Assembly (NCBI GenBank): GCA_963974055.1
Contig: CAXBCP010000018.1
Span: 1 to 64,000, forward strand
Direction: 5' to 3'
Length of the DNA stretch: 64,000 bases
Source: CAXBCP01 sp963974055
GTDB lineage: Bacteria > Pseudomonadota > Alphaproteobacteria > MPNO01 > UBA830
Below are positions 43,326 to 50,563 of the stretch, one piece after another. The notes under the pieces were generated by a model. The model did not search any database, was not told the origin of the DNA, and saw nothing but the letters and a program-made list of their open reading frames with translations. Position numbers and translations under genes: made by a program. The stretch's first letter is position 1. Each line of letters begins with the position of its first letter.

Positions 43326-45093
43326 CCGGTTTGGCGGGTGAAATCATGTCCTGCTGGCATGCCTTGATCTGAAGCGCGAGATATTTCGAGAATATCCGGC
43401 ATTGTGCGAAACTGCCGGCGGTAAACCATAGTCCGGGCTGGCCGGTCCTTACCCACATATTGCGCAGTTCCTGTCCGTCGCCGAATCCCCATATCGGGCC
43501 GACTCGCTCTGCCACGTCGTCGCCCAGGAGACCGCGCACAAGGGCCTCCGGCCCTTTGAACCCGGTGGCCAGGATAACGGTGTCCGCCGCGATGAAATCG
43601 CCGTTACGCAACGTGACGCCGCCGGATGTGAAGGTTTCGATATCGTCGTACTGGACGAGTCCCACCTTGCCTTCGACGATCAGGTCCGAGCACCCGACAT
43701 TGAAATAGTATCCGCCGCCCCGCCGCATAAATTTGAACTGCCACCCGTCGGTATCGTCGTGGTCGATCCTGAACCCGGCGTTTTCGAGAGATTCCAGCAA
43801 TTCCCTGTCGAGCAGGGTGGATTGTTCCGCCATTTTCCGGTGGGCGGAGCGAAGTGGCACGAACGGCGTCGCCGTCGCGATCAGGTCGGTCGTGGCCAGC
43901 GGCAGGCCTTCGTCATACAAGGTGTAGGGAAGCTGTGCGCTGGGCTCGACATTGATGACGCTGGTTGCGCCACGCTGGATGAGCGAAACCGTCGCACCGT
44001 TCGACTGCAGGTCCTGGGCCATATCATGGGCGCTGGTGCCGGTGCCGAGAATCAGGACGTGCTTGCCTTCGCGTCCCCCGGCGCCGTCATAGGCGCTGGA
44101 ATGGATTACCTCTCCGTCGAACCGGTCCAGTGTCGGGATTTCTGGCAGGTTCGGAATGCCGCTGACGCTTGTCGCCATGACAATGTGACGGGGGTGCAGC
44201 GAGCGCGTGCCCCCCGGCTGCTTGAGGTCGACCGTCCATCGCCCGGTATCGCCGTCATAGGTCCCGCCGGCGAATTCGGTCTTTGTCCAGAAGTTGATTT
44301 CCATCGCTTCGGCGTAATATTCGAACCAGCCGGCGAGTTTGTCCTTGGGAATGTATGTCGGCCAGTTCGGCGGAAACGGCATATAGGGCAGGTGGTTCAC
44401 CTGTACCTGATTGTGCAGGACCAGAGCGTGGTAGCGCTTGCGCCAGTTGTCGCCGATGCGGTCTTCCCCGTCGACGACAAGCGTGTCGACGCCGAGCTGG
44501 GTCAGGCGCGCGGCGATCGACAACCCGGCCTGGCCGCCGCCGACGACGAGAACTTCCGGGTCGCGGTCTTCATAGGCAACGGCAATATTCCGCCGGTCGA
44601 GCCAGTTAGGTCCGCTGAAGTCGCGGGAATAGGCGTGGCCGGTCGGTCTCGCCGCGCCGATGCTTTCCTCGAAGCCGGTCATTTCGGCGAGCGCGGTCAT
44701 GATTGTCCATGCCCTGATTGGGCTGGAATCCGTGGGATCGGCAAGAAACCGCACGACCCCCTCGCAGGGGCCGATTTTCGTGGCGAAGGTGAAAACCGCT
44801 TCGAGGACGTCTTCCCGGCCGCCGCGCATGGTCATCCGGGGCGGTGCCGCGCCGTCGCCGAGGCGGAACGAGCCCGGCGCCATGCTGGTATTACGGGCGC
44901 AGAGCGCCGCCGCGATCTCATCCGCGCCGCTGACGGTTTCGATATTCCAGGTGAAGGCCAGCAGATCGCGCCAGTGACTGTCAGGCTCGAAAAGTGCCGC
45001 AACGGCGTTTTGATCGCTGGCGGACAAGGCGGTTTCGAAATCGCGGAGCCAGGCTTCAACCCGGTTTGCGAGCGTGTTTTTCTCGGTATCCAT
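43318..45093 (-). CDS. FMO-like flavoprotein with N-terminal NTF2-like domain
   Basis: A 591-residue protein. Residues about 8-145 look like a SnoaL/NTF2-like alpha+beta barrel (WLRDFETALSASDQNAVAALF, WRDLLAFTWNIET). The rest is a class B flavin-dependent monooxygenase-like part: FAD motif VLVVGGGQAG at 181-190, RIGDNWRKRYHALVLHN (flavin loop), the NAD(P)H site VLILGTGTSAHDMA, and ATGFKG. This fused layout is common in bacterial proteins annotated as putative flavin-containing monooxygenases. Substrate unknown; N- or S-oxygenation and Baeyer-Villiger oxidation are both possible. It lies downstream of an EamA exporter on the same strand (130-bp gap). Confidence 0.87.
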   Translation of the reverse strand: MDTEKNTLANRVEAWLRDFETALSASDQNAVAALFEPDSHWRDLLAFTWNIETVSGADEIAAALCARNTSMAPGSFRLGDGAAPPRMTMRGGREDVLEAVFTFATKIGPCEGVVRFLADPTDSSPIRAWTIMTALAEMTGFEESIGAARPTGHAYSRDFSGPNWLDRRNIAVAYEDRDPEVLVVGGGQAGLSIAARLTQLGVDTLVVDGEDRIGDNWRKRYHALVLHNQVQVNHLPYMPFPPNWPTYIPKDKLAGWFEYYAEAMEINFWTKTEFAGGTYDGDTGRWTVDLKQPGGTRSLHPRHIVMATSVSGIPNLPEIPTLDRFDGEVIHSSAYDGAGGREGKHVLILGTGTSAHDMAQDLQSNGATVSLIQRGATSVINVEPSAQLPYTLYDEGLPLATTDLIATATPFVPLRSAHRKMAEQSTLLDRELLESLENAGFRIDHDDTDGWQFKFMRRGGGYYFNVGCSDLIVEGKVGLVQYDDIETFTSGGVTLRNGDFIAADTVILATGFKGPEALVRGLLGDDVAERVGPIWGFGDGQELRNMWVRTGQPGLWFTAGSFAQCRIFSKYLALQIKACQQDMISPAKPAI

Positions 45094-45223
45094 TCCTCAC
45101 CCGTTCTTCTGCGGTCCCGGTTGATTAACGGCGCGGGACATATTGTCGTTTTTCCGATGGTATGCCCAATCGGGCGCGAGGAATAAACCCTAATACGCGT
45201 GGAACCGCTCTTTGACCCTGTCC

Positions 45224-46129
45224 TTACACGGTGGGTGGCTGCCTCCGCAGCAGGTCGCCGGCGGCAAGTATCGCGCCGCTGATGATCAGGCAGGCTGCAA
45301 TCGCGGTCGCACCCGTCATCATAGCAGGGCCGAACGCGATCAGCAGGGCGGTCGAGATAAGCGGCGCCGCATAGGCGATGCCGCCAAGGGCGCGGAGATT
45401 GCCGCGTTTCACCCCCATATCCCATAGAAAGAACGCCGCGCCTGCCGGACCTATGCCAAGGGCCGCGATCGCGAGCCACTCGCCGGACGTCGGGGAAACC
45501 GTGGTTTCGAAGAGGAAATGCGCCCCCGCTGACAGGATCGCCGCGACGAGACAGAAAGCCCCGATGGCGTCCGTCGGAACAGCCGCGAGACGGCTGCTGG
45601 CGATGCTGAATGTCGCCCAGACGAATGCAGCGCCGAGGGCGGACAGGTATCCCGGAAAATGGTCCTGATTGAATTCTACGCTGGTGCCGCCAGTAATGAG
45701 CAGGCAGGCGCCGGTAAAGCCGATCAGCGCGCCGGCGATATGGCGCGGTCTCAGCGACTGACCCGGCAGCAGGGCCGAGAAGAGTACGAGCAATAAAGGC
45801 CAGAGATAGTTGATCAGGTTGGCCTGCACCGGCGGCGCCGATTTCAGCGCCGTAAAGATCAGAAAATGATATCCGAACAGGCCGCCGACACCGACCGCCC
45901 AGACGCGGCGGGTTTGCCGAAACGGGACAATCAACGATTGCCCCAATGCAATCCATTTCACGACGGTGAGAACAAAGGCGATCAGAAACGTTGTTGCGAC
46001 GATCTGAAAGGGGGGAATGTTTCCTGTGAGGGTGGTCAGCAGCGCCAGCGATCCCCATAGAAAAACGGCGCCTGCGCCCATCAGGGTCGCACGGCGCCGT
46101 TGATCGTTCCGGTCGTCCGTATCCGTCAT
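45224..46129 (-). CDS. EamA/DMT transporter, YddG-like
   Basis: A 301-residue transporter with about ten membrane helices after a charged 12-residue start. The PPVQANLINYLWPLLLVLFS stretch and GAAFFLWDMGVKRG resemble YddG, the exporter of aromatic amino acids and methyl viologen. It is unlike the two coupled EamA genes at 33-35 kb. It follows phaB after 39 bp on the same strand and may be read from the PHB operon mRNA. Confidence 0.86.
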   Translation of the reverse strand: MTDTDDRNDQRRRATLMGAGAVFLWGSLALLTTLTGNIPPFQIVATTFLIAFVLTVVKWIALGQSLIVPFRQTRRVWAVGVGGLFGYHFLIFTALKSAPPVQANLINYLWPLLLVLFSALLPGQSLRPRHIAGALIGFTGACLLITGGTSVEFNQDHFPGYLSALGAAFVWATFSIASSRLAAVPTDAIGAFCLVAAILSAGAHFLFETTVSPTSGEWLAIAALGIGPAGAAFFLWDMGVKRGNLRALGGIAYAAPLISTALLIAFGPAMMTGATAIAACLIISGAILAAGDLLRRQPPTV

Positions 46130-46168
46130 GCGGCGATTCTAACCGCCTGGCGGATTCGGTGCACGGGA

Positions 46169-46891
46169 TCAGTACATATGCTGTCCGCCGTTGATCGACA
46201 GCGTCGAGCCCGTCACGAAGTCCGCTTCGTCCGCGATCAGGAACAGTACGCCCCGGGCGATATCTTTGCCGCGTCCGAGGCGGCCCATCGGAATCTGCTG
46301 GATGATTTTCTCCAGAATTTCCGGCGGGACGGCGCGCACCATGTCGGTATCGACATACCCGGGCGCAATGGCGTTTACCGTTATGCCCTGTGCCGCGCCT
46401 TCCTGGGCAAGCGCCTTGGTAAAGCCGTGAATGCCGGACTTCGCAGCCGCATAATTGACCTGTCCGTACTGACCTGCCTGGCCGTTAATCGATCCGATAT
46501 TGACGATGCGGCCGAACTTTCGTTCCCGCATGCCTTCGATGACGGAACGGCACATATTGAAGCATGACCCGAGATTGGTATCGATCACCGCCTGCCAGCT
46601 TTCCTGCTTCATCCGGTGCAACGTGCCATCCCGGGTGATGCCCGCATTGTTGACGAGAATCTCGACGGGCCCGAGGTCGGCCTCGATCTGGGCAATGCCT
46701 TTCTGGCAGGCCTCGAAGTCGGACACGTCGATCTTGTATACGGGAATGCCCGTCTCTGCGTTGAATTTCTGCGCGGCTTCGTCATTGCCGCCATAAACGG
46801 CGGCGACATTGTAGCCCTTCTCTTTCAACATCTCCGACACCATTCCGCCAATACCACGGGTTCCGCCGGTAACGACTGCAACTCTCGACAT
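46169..46891 (-). CDS. phaB: Acetoacetyl-CoA reductase
   Basis: A 240-residue SDR enzyme reducing acetoacetyl-CoA to (R)-3-hydroxybutyryl-CoA with NADPH for PHB synthesis. Motifs: TGGTRGIG near 8-15, NNAG, S134 in NIGSINGQ and Y147/K151 in NYAAAKSG, with MKQESWQAV and the ALAQEGAAQGITVNAIAPGYV region typical of PhbB. AGGGAGA supports the start at 46891; an upstream in-frame start is rejected. It lies 111 bp downstream of phaA. Confidence 0.94.
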   Translation of the reverse strand: MSRVAVVTGGTRGIGGMVSEMLKEKGYNVAAVYGGNDEAAQKFNAETGIPVYKIDVSDFEACQKGIAQIEADLGPVEILVNNAGITRDGTLHRMKQESWQAVIDTNLGSCFNMCRSVIEGMRERKFGRIVNIGSINGQAGQYGQVNYAAAKSGIHGFTKALAQEGAAQGITVNAIAPGYVDTDMVRAVPPEILEKIIQQIPMGRLGRGKDIARGVLFLIADEADFVTGSTLSINGGQHMY

Positions 46892-47002
46892 ATTCGATCT
46901 CCCTGTTTTCTCGGTATATCCGGCCATCCTGGCCGTTATTTTGAGAATTCTATGTTCCCGTGGGACCGGCGTTCCTGCCAGCCAGGTGATTTACCGTATC
47001 AG

Positions 47003-48178
47003 TCAGTCGCGCTCGATGCACATGGCGATACCCATGCCGCCGCCAATGCAGAGCGTGGCGAGGCCCTTCTTGGCATCGCGCTTCTGCATTTCATAAAGCA
47101 GGGTGACAAGGACGCGGGCCCCCGAGGCGCCGATCGGGTGGCCGATGGCAATCGCACCGCCGTTGACGTTGACCTTGTTCGTATCCCAGGCAAGATCCTT
47201 GTTTACGGCGCAGGCCTGTGCGGCGAATGCTTCATTGGCTTCGATCAGGTCGAGGTCGTCCGCAGACCACCCGGCTTTTTCCAGTGCCTTGCGGCTCGCC
47301 GGGATCGGGCCTGAGCCCATGATCGCCGGGTCGACGCCGACCTGCGCCCAGGAGACGATGCGGCCCATCGGCGTGATCTTGCGGCTTGCCGCTTCGTCGG
47401 CCGACATAAGAACGAGCGCCGCCGCTCCGTCGTTGATTCCCGAAGCGTTCCCCGCGGTGACGGAGCCTTCCTTCGAAAAGGCGGGGCGGAGTTTCGTCAG
47501 CGTTTCAAGCGTCGTGCCGTGTTTCGGATATTCGTCCTCCGAGACCGTCACATCGCCCTTTCGGGTGGTGTAGGTCACCGGCGCGATTTCGTCCTTGAAC
47601 TTCCCCGCTTTTTGCGCGGTTTCGGCTTTCTGCTGCGAGGCGAGCGCGAAATTGTCCTGCTCTTCGCGGGTGATCTGCCATTTTTCGGCGACGTTTTCGG
47701 CGGTGTTGCCCATGTGATAGCCGTTAAACGCGTCCCACAGGCCGTCCTTGATCATGGTGTCGATAAATTCGGTGTTGCCCATTTTGGTGCCGTTGCGCAG
47801 GTTCGATGCGTGCGGCGCCATGCTCATCGATTCCTGGCCGCCGGCAACGACGATGCCGGAATCGCCGTTCAGGATAGCCTGAAGGCCCATCGCGACGGAT
47901 TTAAGCCCGGATCCGCAGAGTTGGTTGACGCCGTAGGCGGGGACTTCGACCGGCAGTCCCGCGGCAATCGATGCCTGTCGCGCGGGATTCTGGCCCTGGG
48001 CCGCCGTCAGAATCTGTCCCATGATGACTTCGGAAACGTCGCCCGGTGCGACGCCGGCACGTTCGAGCGCCGTCTCGATCGCGACCTTGCCGAGATCCGA
48101 GGCGGAAAGCGTGGCAAGCGATCCGTTAAACGACCCCACAGGGGTGCGGGCGGCGCTGGCGATAACAACTTCTGTCAT
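47003..48178 (-). CDS. phaA: Acetyl-CoA C-acetyltransferase (beta-ketothiolase)
   Basis: A 391-residue biosynthetic thiolase condensing two acetyl-CoA. The acyl-enzyme cysteine is C88 (NQLCGSGLKS), with H347 (AIGHPIGASG) and the base C377 (CIGGGMG). NEAFAAQA and GNASGINDGAAA are also conserved. A strong GGAGGAA precedes the ATG. It is the first gene of phaA-phaB and has its own predicted promoter in the gap behind phaC. Confidence 0.96.
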   Translation of the reverse strand: MTEVVIASAARTPVGSFNGSLATLSASDLGKVAIETALERAGVAPGDVSEVIMGQILTAAQGQNPARQASIAAGLPVEVPAYGVNQLCGSGLKSVAMGLQAILNGDSGIVVAGGQESMSMAPHASNLRNGTKMGNTEFIDTMIKDGLWDAFNGYHMGNTAENVAEKWQITREEQDNFALASQQKAETAQKAGKFKDEIAPVTYTTRKGDVTVSEDEYPKHGTTLETLTKLRPAFSKEGSVTAGNASGINDGAAALVLMSADEAASRKITPMGRIVSWAQVGVDPAIMGSGPIPASRKALEKAGWSADDLDLIEANEAFAAQACAVNKDLAWDTNKVNVNGGAIAIGHPIGASGARVLVTLLYEMQKRDAKKGLATLCIGGGMGIAMCIERD

Positions 48179-48253
48179 AGGAAATTCCTCCAGTTTGTCT
48201 ATTGGTTAGGTCAATCGCGGCGGGCCAATACCCGGAAATTAACCTTTGACCGC

Positions 48254-48282
48254 AATATAGAGCGTTCGAACGGGCCCTTCAA
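48254..48282 (-). promoter_or_regulatory. Predicted sigma-70 promoter of phaA-phaB
   Basis: On the minus strand TTGAAG (48282-48277) and TATATT (48259-48254) are separated by exactly 17 bases, a good match to -35 and -10 elements. The start of transcription would fall near 48247, giving a leader of about 70 bases ahead of the phaA ATG. The -35 box overlaps the end of the 12-bp-arm inverted repeat. Confidence 0.6.
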
Positions 48283-48313
48283 CTAAAATGCTGCACTGCA
48301 CCATTTTAGTTGA
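48279..48313. repeat. Perfect 12-bp-arm inverted repeat upstream of phaA
   Basis: TCAACTAAAATG (48279-48290) and CATTTTAGTTGA (48302-48313) are perfectly complementary arms around the 11-base centre CTGCACTGCAC. No T run follows on either strand, so a terminator is unlikely. It overlaps the predicted phaA -35 box, and its centre contains the word GCACTGCA also found in the phaR leader. A binding site for the PHB regulator PhaR is the simplest reading. Confidence 0.7.
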
Positions 48314-48324
48314 TAGTGCGCTGT

Positions 48325-48357
48325 AAATAAAAAATAATATTAACTATGCGCCGCATA
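48325..48357 (-). terminator. Possible weak terminator after phaC
   Basis: Reading on the minus strand, TATGCG-G-CGCATA can fold into a short stem (5 bp with a 3-base loop) immediately followed by a T-rich stretch (ATTATTTTTTATTT), four bases past the phaC stop. The stem is short, so this is only a candidate for the end of the phaC transcript. Confidence 0.35.
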
Positions 48358-48360
48358 TTC

Positions 48361-49587
48361 TCAGTGTTTGTGCAGCCAGGCCGTCAATGGGGACCAGAGC
48401 TGGGCCTTTGCTTTGCCGCCCACCATCATACCGATATGTCCGGCCTGGGGTGAAAGCGATTCCGCACCGGGTATCGCTTCGATCAACGCTTGTGCGGATG
48501 CCGGCGGGACGAGCCTGTCCTGCGCCGGCAGGACACCGAGCGTCGGGCAGGATATGCGCGCAGGATCGACGGCTTTTCCTGCGACCGCCCATTCATGCTG
48601 CGCCGGGGTGTTCTCGAGAAACCACTCGAAGAGACAAACCCGTGCCACTTCGGCAGCAAGCGGTACACCGTCGTTCAGCCAGTCCTCGAGGGCGATAAAG
48701 GTTTCCGCTTCCGGAGCGTTCGGCGGCATATCGGCGAAGGCCTGAAACTTTTTCCAGCTCTGCAATGGATCGATCGAGAAAAACATGGCTTGCAGAGCGT
48801 CGACCGGGAGGTATCCCAGGGCGGAAATCAGCGCTTCGAGACCAGGGCGTGCTTCCGCGAGGCCGAGGGGCGGTCCACCGTTATCGGCATGAAAGTCCCA
48901 CGGTGTCGCAAGCAGGAGCAGGGCGGCGATCGACTCCGGTTCGAGCATGCTGAGCGCAACCGCCAGGGTTCCGCCCATGCAATAGCCGATAACCGGAACC
49001 GGCTTTCCGCCGGCCACATCGACGGCGACGTCCAGCGCGGCGGCAAGGTCGGCAGCGATATAATCGTCGAGGGATTTCCGCAACTCCAACGGGCCGGGCA
49101 CCCCCCAGTCCATCAGGAGCGGCCGAAACCCGTTTTCCGCAAGGTATCTCAGGAAGCTGTGATCGGTCGTCAGGTCCATGATATGGCTGCGGTTGACGAG
49201 TGACGGCACCACAAGCACCGGTCGTCCCTCCGACGGCCCTTTTACGGACGTTGCGCCGTAGTCGAGCAAACGGATGGGGCCGCTTTGCCAGATCGCGGGC
49301 GGGGCGGTCAACGTCCGGTGAAACGTATGCGAACGGTATTTTTTGAGTCCGTCCAGGAATCGGGCATGACGCCGGTTCTGTTCTTCGGTCAACGCGGCCG
49401 AAAATGCGTCAGGATCGACGTTTGCCAGATCCTTTTGCAGTGCGTTTCCCGCTTTTTTCAGGGTTTCGCTCCAGGGCGTCCAACCGTTTTTCAAGAGACT
49501 CAAGGCGGCGGACGAGCTCGTCGAAACCATTGCTGCCGCCATCAGGTGCAGTGGCAGCGGCCGCGGGCCCGTGCGCTGACTGGTCAT
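48361..49587 (-). CDS. phaC: PHA synthase, class III-like catalytic subunit
   Basis: A 408-residue alpha/beta-hydrolase-fold polyhydroxyalkanoate synthase polymerising (R)-3-hydroxyacyl-CoA. The lipase-like box is GYCMGG with nucleophile C203; D357 (PAQDRLVPP) and H384 (AGHIGMM) complete the triad, and RPVLVVPSLVNRSHIMDL and LLMDWGVPGP are typical synthase segments. It is much shorter than class I PhaC (about 590) and nearer class III PhaC (about 355), with an extra N-terminal part starting GPRPLPLHL. Class III enzymes need a PhaE partner, and a short PhaE-like gene overlaps its first 179 bases in another frame. A weak ribosome site (GACGGGCG) precedes the ATG. Confidence 0.9.
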   Translation of the reverse strand: MTSQRTGPRPLPLHLMAAAMVSTSSSAALSLLKNGWTPWSETLKKAGNALQKDLANVDPDAFSAALTEEQNRRHARFLDGLKKYRSHTFHRTLTAPPAIWQSGPIRLLDYGATSVKGPSEGRPVLVVPSLVNRSHIMDLTTDHSFLRYLAENGFRPLLMDWGVPGPLELRKSLDDYIAADLAAALDVAVDVAGGKPVPVIGYCMGGTLAVALSMLEPESIAALLLLATPWDFHADNGGPPLGLAEARPGLEALISALGYLPVDALQAMFFSIDPLQSWKKFQAFADMPPNAPEAETFIALEDWLNDGVPLAAEVARVCLFEWFLENTPAQHEWAVAGKAVDPARISCPTLGVLPAQDRLVPPASAQALIEAIPGAESLSPQAGHIGMMVGGKAKAQLWSPLTAWLHKH

Positions 49588-49789
49588 CGCCCGTCATCGT
49601 TCCGGCGGGCACCGGCGGCCATGCCGGCCAGACTGTCGGCCATGTTACCGGAGAAGTATTCGGAATGGCCTGAGACAGGCTGGCCATCGCCGCCGAAATC
49701 GCGGGATCGTTTGCTGCTTCGGTGAGATGTTGTTGCCATAAATCAAGATACCGGCGGGCGAGTTCCTGAGGGTCCAGAGTATCAGCCAT
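49409..49789 (-). CDS. Small PhaE-like putative PHA synthase partner, overlapping phaC
   Basis: A 126-residue protein with an N-terminal amphipathic helix (LDPQELARRYLDLWQQHLTE), a Pro/Trp-rich middle (TWPTVWPAWPPVP), a Gly/Ala linker, a short coiled coil (ELVRRLESLEKRLDALE) and a very basic tail (SGKRTAKGSGKRRS). The Trp-containing N-terminus and the C-terminal heptads resemble the ends of class III PhaE or a phasin with the long middle part missing. Its last 59 codons overlap phaC in a different frame on the same strand. No ribosome site is visible; a TATAAT on the minus strand (49800-49795) sits so close to the ATG that the mRNA could be leaderless. Identity is inferred from shape and position. 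Confidence 0.65.
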   Translation of the reverse strand: MADTLDPQELARRYLDLWQQHLTEAANDPAISAAMASLSQAIPNTSPVTWPTVWPAWPPVPAGTMTGDDQSAHGPAAAATAPDGGSNGFDELVRRLESLEKRLDALERNPEKSGKRTAKGSGKRRS

Positions 49790-49840
49790 AACGGATTATA
49801 GTCCAGGGCGTGAGTTGAGGCCAGATTACGGTCGACGGCC

Positions 49841-49875
49841 TATAATATCTGGCACTGCATCCAAGGATTGATGCA
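49841..49875 (+). promoter_or_regulatory. phaR leader: -10 box followed by TGCA-rich inverted repeat
   Basis: A perfect TATAAT (49841-49846) is followed by TGCATC (49856-49861) and GATGCA (49870-49875), an inverted repeat with an 8-base spacer, in a stretch that also has GCACTGCA and TGCATTGCAGC. PhaR proteins recognise TGCA-containing palindromes, so autoregulation is likely. No good -35 sits 16-18 bases ahead of the -10; TTGAGG at 49815-49820 leaves a 20-base spacer. Confidence 0.5.
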
Positions 49876-49939
49876 TTGCAGCAAAAGTGCGAGACTCGGG
49901 CTATTCGATTTGTAATCGGTTTTTCAGGAGATAAGCGTC

Positions 49940-50563
49940 ATGGCGCGTAAGACAACCAGACCTGAAAAGGAAGCATCCGGCAGCATCACGATCAAAAAGT
50001 ATGCAAACCGCCGCCTCTATAACACGGCGGAAAGCAGCTATGTGACGCTGGATGATCTGGCGACGATGGTGCAGAAGGGCGTTGAGTTTACCGTTCACGA
50101 TGCAAAAACCGGCGACGATATCACGCGCGCGGTGCTGACCCAGATAATTGTCGAACAGGAAGCCAAGGGAAACAATCTGTTGCCGACGGGGTTCCTGCGC
50201 CAGCTGATCAGCTATTACGGCGACAATCTCCAGGGGCTGGTGCCGCAATACCTCGACATGACGATGCAGTCTTTTTCGAAAAATCACGAACAGATGCATA
50301 GCTATCTCGAAAACACGCTTGGCGGCATCTATCCGTTCTCGTCCTTCGAAGACATGGGACGAAAGAACATGGCCATCTTCGAAAATGCGATGAGCATGAT
50401 GACGCCGTTTCAGCCGCCGGGCAGCGAAGAGGAGCCGTCCTCCGGTGTCGCGGACGAAAAGGCGGAGGCATCCGACCCCGATGCCGCGATCGACATGCTG
50501 AAGGCGCAGCTTGAAGCGATGCAGAAACAGCTGAACTCGCTGTCTTCCAAAAAGGGAAGTTAG
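49940..50563 (+). CDS. phaR: PHA synthesis repressor PhaR
   Basis: A 207-residue PhaR. The N-terminal DNA-binding domain has the hallmark ITIKKYANRRLYNT and SSYVTLDDL segments (about 16-40), then the PHB-accumulation regulatory domain with TRAVLTQIIVEQE and FLRQLISYYG. The C-terminus is acidic and then helical (DMLKAQLEAMQKQL). PhaR binds PHB granules and DNA and represses phasin and PHB genes. CAGGAGA precedes the ATG. It is divergent from the PhaE-like/phaC genes across 150 bp and overlaps the GGDEF/EAL gene by 4 bp at its 3' end. Confidence 0.96.
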   Translation: MARKTTRPEKEASGSITIKKYANRRLYNTAESSYVTLDDLATMVQKGVEFTVHDAKTGDDITRAVLTQIIVEQEAKGNNLLPTGFLRQLISYYGDNLQGLVPQYLDMTMQSFSKNHEQMHSYLENTLGGIYPFSSFEDMGRKNMAIFENAMSMMTPFQPPGSEEEPSSGVADEKAEASDPDAAIDMLKAQLEAMQKQLNSLSSKKGS

